The position numbers and the translations under genes were made by a program. From a virus: DNA of 36,903 nt. Each line of letters begins with the position of its first letter. The first letter of the stretch is position 1. A model generated the notes under the pieces. The model made no database searches, had not been told where the DNA came from, and was given only the letters and a program-made list of their open reading frames with translations. Shown piece by piece: positions 9,701 to 17,469 of the stretch. Where the stretch lies: the IMG/VR virus record IMGVR_UViG_3300042731_009635, positions 1-36,903 of that record; one strand, written 5' to 3'.

Positions 9701-10905
9701 CTGCTAGAATAATTACTATTGGTAATGTTACTGGGGCTTCTCAAGTTGTAATAGATTGCGGAACAGCTGGTGTGTCAATAGGAGCTTCTGCTACTGCTCA
9801 TACATCTACTTTAGGATCAACAACTGGCGCTTCTGATACAACTGTTCAATGTGGGACTGGAGCTTTGACAGTAAATGGTGGTGGAGCAATGGATATTGAT
9901 GCTGCTGGTCAATTACAGATTAACTCTTCTGCTTCTACAATAGATATCGGTAATGATGCAGTTGCCCAAAACATGAATATCGGTACTGGTGCTGCTGCTA
10001 GAACAATTACTGTAGGTAATAATACTGGCGCTACTAGTGTTGTTGTAGATGTTGGTACTGGAGCTGCTTCATTTGGTGCAACAGCAACAGCTCATACAAC
10101 TACTATTGGTTCAACTACTGGTGCAGCGGCAACAGTTATTCAAGCAGGTACTGGTGAAATCACTATGACAGGTACTGTTAAACAAATTGACGCAGAACTT
10201 GTCGGATGGAGTGGAGTTTATGTCCCAGCCTTTACAATGGATTCAGTAGCAGTTCTTGGAACTAATGCAGGGGGCGCCCCTGTTGGAACTACAGGAGCTG
10301 TCAATAATGTTGCTATTCAAGGTGGCTCTATTATGCAAGAATTTGTAGTAGGTGCAGGACAAACTATTATTCAGCCTATTATGGGTGCTAATGGTCTTAT
10401 TGTTAATGGAGATCAGGCAAATGCAGAAGGTTATGAATATAACTTTCCTTACTTGCAATATACAATTGGGACAAGCGCAGCTTTTGCCTTTGAACTAGGT
10501 CTCTATATCAATGATATGGACGGAGCTGCTCCTTATGTATTCGGATTTAGAAAAACCGAAGCTAATAATGCAGCTTGGGCTAACTATACAGACTATGCAA
10601 CAATGGGAATGATTGCAGCTTCTTCTATCGTTAATATTGTGACAGCTACTGAACTAAATAGCGGTGGTCAAACTGTTACTGATACTACAGATGCTTGGGG
10701 TGGTGATGGCTCTACCAATACTCTTAGAGTTCTTGTAGATGCTTCAGGAAATGTAACTTATACAATTAATGGAGCGGCTCCTACTGCTTCTGTCGCATTC
10801 CAATTTGATAATGCTGATGTTGTGATACCTTTCATTAGGATTGAGCACAATGCAAATGCTACAGATGTTGCAATTAGTTCTATGAGAATAGGCTATCAAG
10901 CTTAA
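6736..10905 (+). CDS. Large beta-helical tail fibre/receptor-binding protein
   Basis: This 1389-residue protein is the biggest in the genome. After a short N-terminus that may dock to the tail come two diverged pectin-lyase-like beta-helix modules (about residues 113-390 and 395-675), sharing PTSG/PPMG, NGYL(I/F)NLSN, FQTGTV and IIDSSxSP landmarks. Residues about 795-1145 are Gly/Ala/Thr-rich near-exact repeats with a 98-residue period (GTGAAARTITIGN and similar). The last ~240 residues (from about 1146) form a non-repetitive, aromatic-rich beta domain, likely the receptor-binding tip. The gene product at 11608 carries a third copy of the beta-helix module. It stands alone after a promoter-sized gap and ends before a strong terminator. 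Confidence 0.8.
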   Translation: MAKRTKSYGLNNPLQDVFPSPVIAERAPTTNDKRYEIGQDWIDTSTNKSYKLTSVVSGSATWAVTGPGDSEINTLTGDTGGAISPTASNINILGGDTTQVDGSGSTLTINASASGYPITPYIVGPASSAGYTTIQSALDAANAAGIDATIYVQPGTYSENLTLYDGVDIVGSIYPGVTIVGLHTPPTSGRFQFQNITIQSATDIFNSAAAGATNISVINSQINITNGFLFNLSNWTGTLMVKNCDSSSTNDGIMTNTGGASLTIYNSRLGNGTAKTLISSGNINIEHAVISCPIDFQTGTVIDIKSTEFEQSVSSSNNATGNCFNCVFSTGSTTAFTMNSTQDIGLIHCIIDSSGSPVVAGTGTGTLSLPSMTYLTNADLSTDLTILYTRHVGITSPYVVGANVVDQGIGNFATVQEVITTLNKYFGPKFIYLSNKFHTENIDFRGGAYSQDLHIFGLAIDSQSGFDGVALQGTHIAPPMGKLSFQNINFMTVSGDVFSGSTATTTEFIFKDCNINPINGYLINLSNATGIMKFYNCLATSTAQDNGIINNTTGATVEIYDSRLGNNSTYPFITSGSLTMRNSHIGNPCEFQTGTVYGIDDSRFDNTITLSNDSTGSFYNSIFSTGTDPSITMNSSGTNSLLGCIIDSSNSPSITGTGAGTFNLTGTHFPSNSDMSATLTVSGAVTTSATFETVDQASGLQISSSDIDADGSDANIDITITPKGTGNLVLDSGAFEAGAGTDLSIYSATGQDIIIQMGDAAGANKVSFTDSTTAEVFAVDSNGALTFSGLTVTGAFAQTGGTFNVGQDNAANAINIGGGTTARAVGIANSAAAHVLTLGSATAAAQTIAQAGTAGMTLDSTGVLELNSSGAAIGIGNDADAYAINVGTGAAARTVTIGNATGASSVVVDVGTGNADFGVSATAHTTRVGSTTGASDTTIQCGTGALTVNGGGAMDIDAAGQLQINSSASTIDIGNDAIAQNMNIGTGAAARIITIGNVTGASQVVIDCGTAGVSIGASATAHTSTLGSTTGASDTTVQCGTGALTVNGGGAMDIDAAGQLQINSSASTIDIGNDAVAQNMNIGTGAAARTITVGNNTGATSVVVDVGTGAASFGATATAHTTTIGSTTGAAATVIQAGTGEITMTGTVKQIDAELVGWSGVYVPAFTMDSVAVLGTNAGGAPVGTTGAVNNVAIQGGSIMQEFVVGAGQTIIQPIMGANGLIVNGDQANAEGYEYNFPYLQYTIGTSAAFAFELGLYINDMDGAAPYVFGFRKTEANNAAWANYTDYATMGMIAASSIVNIVTATELNSGGQTVTDTTDAWGGDGSTNTLRVLVDASGNVTYTINGAAPTASVAFQFDNADVVIPFIRIEHNANATDVAISSMRIGYQA
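9361..10160 (+). repeat. Tandem 294-bp repeats within the fibre gene
   Basis: The GGTAATGA-type motif that opens each unit falls at 9361, 9655 and 9949, a spacing of exactly 294 bp (98 codons). The second and third units are nearly identical in DNA, for example around 9595 and 9889. The array stays in frame and encodes the stalk of the fibre, so recombination between units would shorten or lengthen it without breaking the gene. Confidence 0.85.
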
Positions 10906-10966
10906 GACATTTTTATAAACAAAATAGGTAAATAAAAATGTTTTCTGAAAGCTCAAAGGGAATAAT

Positions 10967-11006
10967 AAATGCTGGTACTTCATGGGTGCCAGCATTTTCT
11001 TTTCAC
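10967..11006 (+). terminator. Intrinsic terminator after the large fibre gene
   Basis: A 9-bp perfect stem (10967-10975 with 10989-10997, AAATGCTGG/CCAGCATTT) with a 13-base loop is followed by TTTTCTTTT-like sequence. It lies 60 bases after the fibre stop and before the next gene group. Confidence 0.75.
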
Positions 11007-11070
11007 TGTTTAGTAACATTTATTTCATTGATTTGATACATGTAAATTAAAATTAAAAAGGTGAAGTGTT

Positions 11071-11256
11071 ATGGAAGTGTTAACTTACAATAGAATCGAA
11101 TTTAAATTAGAAATAAACGACAGATCTTATTCATTTATAGTTCCTTATGGAGTTCAAATTGAAGAAGCTATCGAAGCTTCAAATAACTTCTTACTTGCAT
11201 TGGAAAAATTAGAAAAAGAAAAAAAAGAAGAAGAAAAAAATAATAAAAAGAAATAG
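11071..11256 (+). CDS. Small hypothetical protein with Lys/Glu-rich tail
   Basis: A 61-residue protein beginning MEVLTYNRIEFKLEIND with a short beta-rich N-terminus and a helix ending in a run of Lys, Glu and Asn. An AAAGGTGAAG SD lies nine bases upstream. Eight bases separate it from the next structural gene, so it is co-transcribed with the second fibre cluster. Small proteins of this layout are common next to phage structural genes. No function is recognised. Confidence 0.6.
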   Translation: MEVLTYNRIEFKLEINDRSYSFIVPYGVQIEEAIEASNNFLLALEKLEKEKKEEEKNNKKK

Positions 11257-11263
11257 GTAAAAT

Positions 11264-11608
11264 ATGGCGTTTGGAACTCAAGTTACTTTTGATTCAATAA
11301 GAGAAAAAGCAGCCGGTGATATTTCTAGTTCTTATGTAGCAATTGGGACTCCAATTTCAGATTATGTAAGAATAATAACAATTAGTAATTCTACTGATCA
11401 AGAAGTTTATATTTCTTTTAATGGGACAGATAATCATCTTAGACTTGCTCAGAATTCCTTTAAATTATTAGATCTTTCTGCAAATAAAATAAGAGAAGAT
11501 GGTCTTTTTTTAGCTGTAGGGACTCAGCTTTATGTAAAGTATGTAAGTACTACTACTTCTTCTGGGGACGTTTGGGTAGAAGTCATGTATGCTGAAGGAG
11601 GAAAATAA
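11264..11608 (+). CDS. Small beta-rich structural protein
   Basis: This 114-residue all-beta protein contains ISNSTDQEVYISFNGTDNH and an FKLLDLSANK segment. The pattern is that of small baseplate/fibre-linked or head-decoration proteins seen repeatedly beside phage fibre genes. The start follows an AATAGGTAAAAT SD-like stretch and the last base of its stop is the first base of the next ATG. A role as connector for the fibre encoded downstream is inferred. Confidence 0.55.
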   Translation: MAFGTQVTFDSIREKAAGDISSSYVAIGTPISDYVRIITISNSTDQEVYISFNGTDNHLRLAQNSFKLLDLSANKIREDGLFLAVGTQLYVKYVSTTTSSGDVWVEVMYAEGGK

Positions 11609-13257
11609 TGTCTCAGCAAGGAAGATTAATTGACCAAGATTTAGAGACATTAGAAGGAGATACTGGGGGGCCTGTTTCTCCAGATGGCAGTGGTAATATA
11701 AATGTTATTGGTGGAAGTGGAACTGTTACTGTCACAGGAAATCCAGGAACTCATACATTAACTATTGAAACCTCTAATGATGGTTATCCAATTACTCCTT
11801 ATGTAGTCGGAGCAGCAGGAATTGCAGGATATCAGACTGTTCAATCAGCTATTAATGCTGCACAAGCATTAGGATCTGATGCAACTATCTATATACAACC
11901 AGGGACATATACAGAAGATTTAACACTATATGATGGGATTGATATTGTGGGGTCTATCTATACAGGGACAACGATTGTTGGTACTCATACACCTCCAACA
12001 AGCGGAAATGTACAATTTCAAGATATTACACTAGAATCAGCCACTCACGTTTTCAATAGCGCTGCTGCGGGTACAACTAATATTAGTGTTGTAGACTGCG
12101 AAGTGAATGTAACAAACGGATATTTATTTAATCTTTTAAACTGGACAGGGACATTAGAAGTCGGCGAAACAGGATTTGTTGGAACAAACGATGGCTTTGT
12201 AAACAACACTGGGGGAGCAACAATTGTTTGTAATGCGACAGAAGTAGGTATTGGTAGTGGGAATGAGGCCATTATGAGTGGTACTCTTATATTATATAAT
12301 ACTTATTTTCTTTGTCCTATTGATTTCCAAACCGGTTCTGACATAAAAGCGGACGGTTGTCGCTTTGAACAGACTGTAACACTAAGTAATAATTCTACTG
12401 GGTATTTTAGAGAATGTAACTTTGACACTGGAGCAAATTCAGCAGTTAGCCACGGTTCAAGTGCGGCTGTTTCTATATCTAATTCAACTATTGATAGTTC
12501 AAATAGTCCAGCAATAGATGGAGCTGGAGCTGGCGTGCTTACTTTGACGGGGGTAGACTTTATTGATAATACAAATATAGCCGGGACTCTAACTGTAGCT
12601 TCTGGAATAACTTATAGTGGAACTTATAAATCAGATTATACAGATCATGGGATCTTACTTGGACAAGGTTCAGTTTCAAATATAGTAGCAACAACCGCTG
12701 GTACAAATGGACAATTATTAATTGGAGCAACAGGCGCTGATCCGGCCTTTGCTTCCCTTACTTCAACTGGATCAACAATAGACTTTACTGCTGGTGCAAA
12801 TACCCTTAATCTAGAAACTTCAGGGTCAATTGCTACTACTTTTAATGCAGATACAGGGAGTGCTACTCCATCATTAGGAGTTTTAACTGTTACAGGATCA
12901 AAAGGAATTACAACATCAGCTACAGGAAGTACTATTACTATAATTGGCAGTGGAGAAAAAGAAATAGATATTACTTCTCTTTCTGATGCAGACTCTCCAT
13001 ATACAGTTTTGAGTACTGATTATTATATGAGTTGCGATGTTTCTTTAGGAGTTTTAACAATAAATCTTCCAGATGCTCCAACAACAGGTAGAGTTTATAT
13101 TGTAAAAGATTCTGGTGGAGATGCTAATACAAATAATATAACAGTTACAACTGTAAGTGGTGTAGTCACAATTGACGGATCTATTTCACGAGTAATGTCA
13201 ACTGACTATGAGAATTTACAATTTGTTTTTAATGGAACATCATATGAGGTATTTTAA
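11608..13257 (+). CDS. Second beta-helix tail fibre protein
   Basis: A 549-residue paralogue of the N-terminal half of the large fibre: residues about 50-350 repeat the same beta-helix module (YPITPYVVG, SAINAA, IYIQPGTYTEDLTLYDG, PPTSG, NGYLFNLLNWTG, FQTGSD). The C-terminus is a different, shorter beta domain (DADSPYTVLSTDYYMSCDV) of a type common at the ends of phage fibres. It overlaps the next gene by one base (TAATG). It probably forms a shorter or accessory fibre. The shared module implies duplication or domain shuffling between the fibre genes. Confidence 0.75.
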   Translation: MSQQGRLIDQDLETLEGDTGGPVSPDGSGNINVIGGSGTVTVTGNPGTHTLTIETSNDGYPITPYVVGAAGIAGYQTVQSAINAAQALGSDATIYIQPGTYTEDLTLYDGIDIVGSIYTGTTIVGTHTPPTSGNVQFQDITLESATHVFNSAAAGTTNISVVDCEVNVTNGYLFNLLNWTGTLEVGETGFVGTNDGFVNNTGGATIVCNATEVGIGSGNEAIMSGTLILYNTYFLCPIDFQTGSDIKADGCRFEQTVTLSNNSTGYFRECNFDTGANSAVSHGSSAAVSISNSTIDSSNSPAIDGAGAGVLTLTGVDFIDNTNIAGTLTVASGITYSGTYKSDYTDHGILLGQGSVSNIVATTAGTNGQLLIGATGADPAFASLTSTGSTIDFTAGANTLNLETSGSIATTFNADTGSATPSLGVLTVTGSKGITTSATGSTITIIGSGEKEIDITSLSDADSPYTVLSTDYYMSCDVSLGVLTINLPDAPTTGRVYIVKDSGGDANTNNITVTTVSGVVTIDGSISRVMSTDYENLQFVFNGTSYEVF

Positions 13258-14189
13258 TGGCATATAAAGGACCAAAAGTAGTAATAGGACCTACTTCAGT
13301 AGCAGATAATACAGTTCCTCGTTTTGATCTTACATCTGGAAGTTTAATTAAAGATTCTTCAGTTGTAATTTCTAATAGCGATGAAGTTTCTGGAGTTACT
13401 CAAATTGATGTAGGTAATATTCAAATTAATTCGAATACTATTAGCTCTACTAATACAGATGGGAATATAGTTTTATCTCCAGATGGTAGTGGTAATATAA
13501 CTACAGGAACCGCTAGTACTGCAAATATTTTAAACCGATTAAGAAGTTCTTCTGGTCAATGGGATAGTTTTGCAGATGGTACAGATACATTTGGACTTTA
13601 TAATAGAGCCGGAGATCCCGAAGGATCTATCGCAGCTAATATTGGTTCCTTATGTATAGATACTACTAATGGGAATATATACATCAAAAAAACTGATACA
13701 GTAAACACCGGATGGCAAATAGCTGGAGGTGGGAATCAAATAGTTCAAATGGTTACTACCGAACTTCTTACTGTTGCTTCTACAAGTGTTACTATACCAA
13801 CAGATAACTCCATTCCTCAAAATACAGAAGGCGCTCTTTTGCTTACTCGTACTATTACTCCGAGTTCAACTTCAAATTCTCTTTTATTTTTCTTTGAAGC
13901 TTATTCAACAACTTCTACTTTTGATCATGGAACTACTTTTGCTCTTTTTGAAGATTCTACAGCAAATGCAGAATTCGCTTGTATGACAACTTCTGTAACT
14001 ACAGGGGGGCAACTCCCAAATTCTTGGCATTTTATTAAAACAGCGCCATCTACATCTTCTATTAGTTATACTGTAAGATTTGGTCCAAATGCAGTAATAA
14101 ATTCTTATATTAATGCAAACCAAACTGGAACAAGACTTTTTGGGGGAGTTGAAAGTGCAAGACTTACTATTTTTGAGGTAGCTATATGA
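13257..14189 (+). CDS. Tail fibre-associated protein
   Basis: A 310-residue protein rich in Ser/Thr/Asn beta-repeats in its first 100 residues (VPRFDLTSGSLIKDSSVVISN, LSPDGSGNITTG), followed by a linker region with GSLCIDTTNGNIYIKKT, a short segment frequent in phage fibre shafts. The last ~150 residues form a compact beta domain. It is translationally coupled to the fibres upstream and to the assembly-like gene downstream (ATGA). It is likely a distal fibre subunit or tip. Confidence 0.6.
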   Translation: MAYKGPKVVIGPTSVADNTVPRFDLTSGSLIKDSSVVISNSDEVSGVTQIDVGNIQINSNTISSTNTDGNIVLSPDGSGNITTGTASTANILNRLRSSSGQWDSFADGTDTFGLYNRAGDPEGSIAANIGSLCIDTTNGNIYIKKTDTVNTGWQIAGGGNQIVQMVTTELLTVASTSVTIPTDNSIPQNTEGALLLTRTITPSSTSNSLLFFFEAYSTTSTFDHGTTFALFEDSTANAEFACMTTSVTTGGQLPNSWHFIKTAPSTSSISYTVRFGPNAVINSYINANQTGTRLFGGVESARLTIFEVAI

Positions 14190-14536
14190 TAATTTATTAT
14201 TTTTCTAAAGATAAAAAAGGATACTATGAAGGTCCAAAATATGAAGCAGACCTTCATCATGTTGATTATATTATAGTAGATAAAAGACCAGGACCGGAAT
14301 ACGACTATAATTTTGATACAGAAAAATGGGAAAAAACTCAGGATTCAATAGAAAGAGAATATAAAATACGTAGAATACAAGAACTAAGAAGAATCCAAGT
14401 ATATAAAGATGATCCAACTCTTACTACACAAGAAGAACAAGAAAGAGATAGTTATATAAACAACTTAAAAAATTTAGATTTTACTGATGTTCAGTCTTTT
14501 GAATATCCAGTTTGTCCAGATTTTATGAAAAATTAA
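14186..14536 (+). CDS. Putative fibre assembly/chaperone-like protein
   Basis: This 116-residue hydrophilic protein begins MIIYYFSKDKKGYYEGPKY. A short Tyr-rich start followed by a charged helix is the layout of many small tail-fibre assembly proteins, and it sits immediately downstream of the fibre genes with a four-base overlap. The helical segment (about residues 60-100) is rich in Glu/Arg/Gln. No homology can be confirmed by eye, so the role comes from position and composition. Confidence 0.45.
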   Translation: MIIYYFSKDKKGYYEGPKYEADLHHVDYIIVDKRPGPEYDYNFDTEKWEKTQDSIEREYKIRRIQELRRIQVYKDDPTLTTQEEQERDSYINNLKNLDFTDVQSFEYPVCPDFMKN

Positions 14537-14545
14537 AGGCTTAAA

Positions 14546-14785
14546 ATGTTTAAAAAAGAATTAAAAAAGCTTTGGGATAATATTCCATTATTATTTAAAT
14601 ATGGTTTCTTTTTTTTATTAATTTTTATTTTTTCTTTACTATTTTTAATATCAGCGTGTTCAAAGATAAATAAAATAGCGGAAAAATATCCTCAAGATAA
14701 TATTGTTGAAGAAGTAGTTGAGAAAATAATTTACGAAAAAACTGGATTAGATATTGATTTAACTCCATTTTCTGAAGAAGAATAG
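14546..14785 (+). CDS. Membrane/lipoprotein-like small protein, possible lysis accessory
   Basis: A 79-residue protein with a hydrophobic segment at about residues 15-37 ending in LISAC, which matches a lipobox with Cys38 as the lipidation site. The acidic C-terminal region carries EEVVEKIIYEKTGLDIDLTP, a motif I associate with a widespread small phage protein family of unknown function. The N-terminus is positively charged, so it could be inserted N-in or exported as a lipoprotein. It is the last gene before the convergent recombination operon. An o-spanin-like or other lysis role is possible but unproven. Confidence 0.55.
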   Translation: MFKKELKKLWDNIPLLFKYGFFFLLIFIFSLLFLISACSKINKIAEKYPQDNIVEEVVEKIIYEKTGLDIDLTPFSEEE

Positions 14786-14790
14786 TTAAT

Positions 14791-15672
14791 TTATTTGGGA
14801 GGTGAAATCCTGTAAAATCCAATTGAATTGTTTTTCTTGAGATAATGGTCTATATCGATTCCATCTAGTTTCATTTGGTCCATATCATAAATTTTACGCC
14901 CATTGCATCTAGTCATGTAATATCCAAAAGCTGTAAAATTCCCATCATCTCCAAATTCTACTATTTCTTTTTTTAATTCCTTCTTTTTATAGTCTGCTGC
15001 TTTCGCCACAGCATCATGATCACTATATTCTTGGAGTAATTCTTTAAGCTTTGGATCATCTACTATTACATAATCTTTCTCTGAAGGTTTAGGTTGAATT
15101 CCAAATTGAACTTTCCTCCAGAATTCTGCTGCTTTTTCTCTCATTTCTTTTTGCAGAGTAGGCTGCGCAAAAGCTTCTACTGTGATACAAGATTCATATC
15201 GATAGTCCCAAATGGCTACAAAGGCTCTAATAGGCTCTGAAAGCATTATTTGCCACTGTATCTGATGCTGCCAATACATTGGAATATTTCTATATTCTCT
15301 GGCTTGATCTAAAATCTTGTCATTTACGGGACATTTGATTTCTACAAGAGTCTTTTTTTCTTCATCATAACCATCCAGAGAAGCTCTAAAATATGGATTT
15401 GTTATATCTTCAACACATAATGGTTCCAGTTTTAGTTGTTGATTTTCATTAATCCACTCTCTAGCTTTCCCTTCATTTTCTATTCCGTGTGCCATTGCAT
15501 AATTAATAGGTTCTTCTGATCTAAAACCACATTTCTCTTCCCACAGCTGCAATTCAGTTTTAAATTTGTTGCTTCTCATTATCACAGAAATATCTGAAGC
15601 TCCTATTCCATTTTTCCTCCATTCTAACCAATCTTTTCCAGATTGTCCCTCGTTAAAACAGACTATTTTCAT
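14791..15672 (-). CDS. YqaJ/lambda-type recombination exonuclease
   Basis: This 293-residue protein has the hallmarks of the lambda-exonuclease/YqaJ nuclease family: GIGASDI at residues 22-28, HGIENEGKARE at 62-72, and the catalytic D100 plus E111-I-K113. The family degrades one strand of dsDNA 5' to 3', giving 3' tails for the annealing protein. Genes for an SSB and an Erf-type annealase lie directly upstream, giving a complete single-strand-annealing recombination set. It starts with ATGA overlapping the SSB stop, with AGGAG upstream, and is the last gene of the leftward operon. Confidence 0.9.
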   Translation of the reverse strand: MKIVCFNEGQSGKDWLEWRKNGIGASDISVIMRSNKFKTELQLWEEKCGFRSEEPINYAMAHGIENEGKAREWINENQQLKLEPLCVEDITNPYFRASLDGYDEEKKTLVEIKCPVNDKILDQAREYRNIPMYWQHQIQWQIMLSEPIRAFVAIWDYRYESCITVEAFAQPTLQKEMREKAAEFWRKVQFGIQPKPSEKDYVIVDDPKLKELLQEYSDHDAVAKAADYKKKELKKEIVEFGDDGNFTAFGYYMTRCNGRKIYDMDQMKLDGIDIDHYLKKNNSIGFYRISPPK

Positions 15673-16037
15673 GCAAAAGACTCCTGTTCAAATACTGAAG
15701 GATCTTTTTTCTCTTCTTTTTCTGTTTTTAATGTAGGTAGAAAAGAAATAGATTGGGCATTCACAGACATGTCAATTGCAATGTCACCTTTCTTATTTTG
15801 ATAGGTAGAAGGAGGATTCAAATCTCCAAAGACTGTGATGCAACTTCCTTTTTTTAAATGAGGGAGTATGTTTTCTCCCATATTATTCCAGCAAAGTACT
15901 TTATACCAAATAGTGACTTTCTCTCCGTTTTTCATGAAGTTAATAGCTAATGGAAAAGAATTTACTTTTTTCCCGTTATTTGTGAATCTTTCTTCTGGTT
16001 CTCTTCCAACAAAACCAGTCATCATTAACTTATGCAT
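15669..16037 (-). CDS. ssb: Single-stranded DNA-binding protein
   Basis: A 122-residue OB-fold protein with the usual SSB landmarks: MTGFVGREPEERFTNNGKKV at the start, IWYKVLCWNNMGENILPHLKKG in the middle (W/W aromatic strand), and GDLNPPSTYQNKKG. The tail is acidic but lacks the classical DDDIPF end, finishing in EQESFA instead. It coats ssDNA for replication and recombination. GGAGG precedes the start by six bases. It overlaps the Erf stop by eight bases and the exonuclease start by four, so all three are translated together. Confidence 0.9.
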   Translation of the reverse strand: MHKLMMTGFVGREPEERFTNNGKKVNSFPLAINFMKNGEKVTIWYKVLCWNNMGENILPHLKKGSCITVFGDLNPPSTYQNKKGDIAIDMSVNAQSISFLPTLKTEKEEKKDPSVFEQESFA

Positions 16038-16746
16038 TTTCGTCCTCCTTTGCTCTTTTTATATCTCTAATTCTTTCAATGCATTGTGAATATTTTTTAG
16101 CAGGTAAATCAGAAATTTTTGATATATCAAATCCCTTTAACATACTTCTTAAAATTTCCTCATTCCCTCGAAGTTCATTTGCTAGAATTTCTAATTGAGA
16201 TTTAGAAATCTTTGGTGATGCTTTTTCTGCATTTTCTATTTTACGAGATTCTTTCATTGCAACTTCACCATCATCATCATCTTCACTAGAAACAACTCCA
16301 GCTACTGCGGAGTACATATAGCGACGTAAATAAGTAAGATAACTCCCAAGTGTTTGAATGTCGGATTTAAGTGGTTTTATTTTCATGTTAGATTCTATCC
16401 ATTGTCCTGAAGAATGACAAAGTCTCGTATGTAAAAAAACTTCATCATTATCTTTAGTGACAGTTCGTTGAATAATTGATATCCCATTTTTAGCTAAGAA
16501 AGGTCGAGATGCTTTTACAACCGATGCTAAATCTGCATATTTACTCTTGAAAAATGGATTCAAACTATTGGCTTTTGCTACTTCCATTTCTAATTGAGCT
16601 TTTGCTAATGCTTCAAATAATTTATCAAGTTCTTTAGATTCAGTTTGTTTGGAAGCAGTAACTTTATGTTCTTTTTCTTCAGAAAATTCTACATTTGCTG
16701 GTAAAGCCATTATTTTTTCCTCTTTGTTAATATTTTCCTTTTCCAT
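16030..16746 (-). CDS. erf: Erf-family single-strand annealing protein
   Basis: A 238-residue protein whose residues about 40-165 match the ERF family pattern: LFEALAKAQLEMEVAKANSL, NPFFKSKYADLASVV, NGISIIQRTV, LGSYLTYLRRYMYSAVAGV. The acidic EDDDDGE that follows is also typical. It anneals complementary single strands produced by the exonuclease, substituting for RecA in phage recombination or circularisation. The start is preceded by AAGGA at six bases. The C-terminal ~70 residues are an Ile/Lys-rich helical extension. Confidence 0.9.
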   Translation of the reverse strand: MEKENINKEEKIMALPANVEFSEEKEHKVTASKQTESKELDKLFEALAKAQLEMEVAKANSLNPFFKSKYADLASVVKASRPFLAKNGISIIQRTVTKDNDEVFLHTRLCHSSGQWIESNMKIKPLKSDIQTLGSYLTYLRRYMYSAVAGVVSSEDDDDGEVAMKESRKIENAEKASPKISKSQLEILANELRGNEEILRSMLKGFDISKISDLPAKKYSQCIERIRDIKRAKEDENA

Positions 16747-16755
16747 AACGAATCC

Positions 16756-17079
16756 TTAAATTATTTCTTCTAAGAATTCATATAGTTTATGTTTTATTTC
16801 TTTGGTAGTTTCTTCATTTGATTTGTCTCTTTCTCTGTGATGAATAACGCAAACATCTTCTTCTCTCATATGAGTCATCTCTTCCATTTGATCTCTCATT
16901 TGTTTTTGATAAATAAGATATTTCATGGAATTAAGAATAGTTTCTTTGCAAACGTTATTTAGTGAATCGAAAAGTTGCTCGTAAAGAGCATAGAGAGCCT
17001 CTTCTTCTGAATCATATAGTTTATCAATTTCTTCATCTGACGTGTAATCTATGTCAGAATTTATATATTCTTTAAACAT
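16756..17079 (-). CDS. Hypothetical acidic protein, first gene of the recombination operon
   Basis: A 107-residue, strongly acidic helical protein (SDEEIDKLYDSEEEALYALYEQLFD). It contains a His/Arg-rich patch (IHHRERDK) and no recognised domain. It is the promoter-proximal gene of the leftward operon with Erf, SSB and exonuclease, so an early function in recombination or regulation is likely. Instead of a normal SD, its ATG is preceded by the AATAAGGCAACCACC motif shared with two other operon-leading genes. Function not recognised. Confidence 0.65.
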   Translation of the reverse strand: MFKEYINSDIDYTSDEEIDKLYDSEEEALYALYEQLFDSLNNVCKETILNSMKYLIYQKQMRDQMEEMTHMREEDVCVIHHRERDKSNEETTKEIKHKLYEFLEEII

Positions 17080-17080
17080 T

Positions 17081-17095
17081 GGTGGTTGCCTTATT
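17081..17095 (-). promoter_or_regulatory. AACCACC start-site motif before the recombination operon
   Basis: The minus strand reads AATAAGGCAACCACC one base before the ATG at 17079. It matches the elements at 6721-6735 and 30673-30686. See the finding on this motif. Confidence 0.45.
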
Positions 17096-17102
17096 TAATA
17101 TT

Positions 17103-17156
17103 TTGCTACAAATTAATCTAATAATACTATATCATGCGAAATAATATATAAGTCAA
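17103..17156. promoter_or_regulatory. Divergent promoter region between HTH gene and recombination operon
   Basis: Leftward: TTGACT (minus, 17156-17151) with either TATAGT (17131-17126, 19-base spacer) or GATATA (17133-17128, 17-base spacer). Rightward: TTGCTA (17103-17108), 16 bases, TACTAT (17125-17130). The two -10 boxes overlap, so polymerases would exclude one another, as in phage early control regions. The assignments are by eye and the DNA is AT-rich. Confidence 0.4.
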
Positions 17157-17175
17157 GGAAAAAAGAGAGATTTTA

Positions 17176-17469
17176 GTGGAAAAAAATGAATACTATGATG
17201 ATCTAATAAAAATAAGAAAATTCTTAAAATCTAGAAAAATTAGATTGAAATTCTTGAGTAAAGAAATGAATTATAGTACAAGCCATGTTCTTACGGTTTT
17301 TAATAAAAAGAACACTTTATCGGATAAATTTATGAAAGCCGTTTTAATAGCAACTCTTAATATTCTTAAAAGAGATTTAAGAGATTTTAGTGAACTAACA
17401 AAGGACATGTCATGTACTACATTAATATCGGAGTTGGAATCTTCCAATTCATTTTACTTACTTTCTTAA
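17176..17469 (+). CDS. Small putative helix-turn-helix regulator
   Basis: This 97-residue basic protein starts with GTG after an AGAGAG SD. Residues about 10-60 read as helices with a turn (LSKEMNYSTSHVLTVFNKKNTLSDKF), a pattern compatible with a lambda-repressor-like HTH. It faces the recombination operon across a divergent promoter, the usual place for a Cro/CI-like regulator. The HTH call is by pattern only. Its last 58 bases overlap the start of the next gene. Confidence 0.5.
   Translation: MEKNEYYDDLIKIRKFLKSRKIRLKFLSKEMNYSTSHVLTVFNKKNTLSDKFMKAVLIATLNILKRDLRDFSELTKDMSCTTLISELESSNSFYLLS

Noticed and set aside
10938-11036. 32-codon ORF MFSESSKGII... after the large fibre
   Set aside because: It runs through a strong terminator hairpin, so it would not be fully transcribed as a gene.
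6736-14189. Invertible fibre cassette for the serine recombinase
   Set aside because: The fibre modules are all in the same orientation and no inverted crossover pair was seen by eye.
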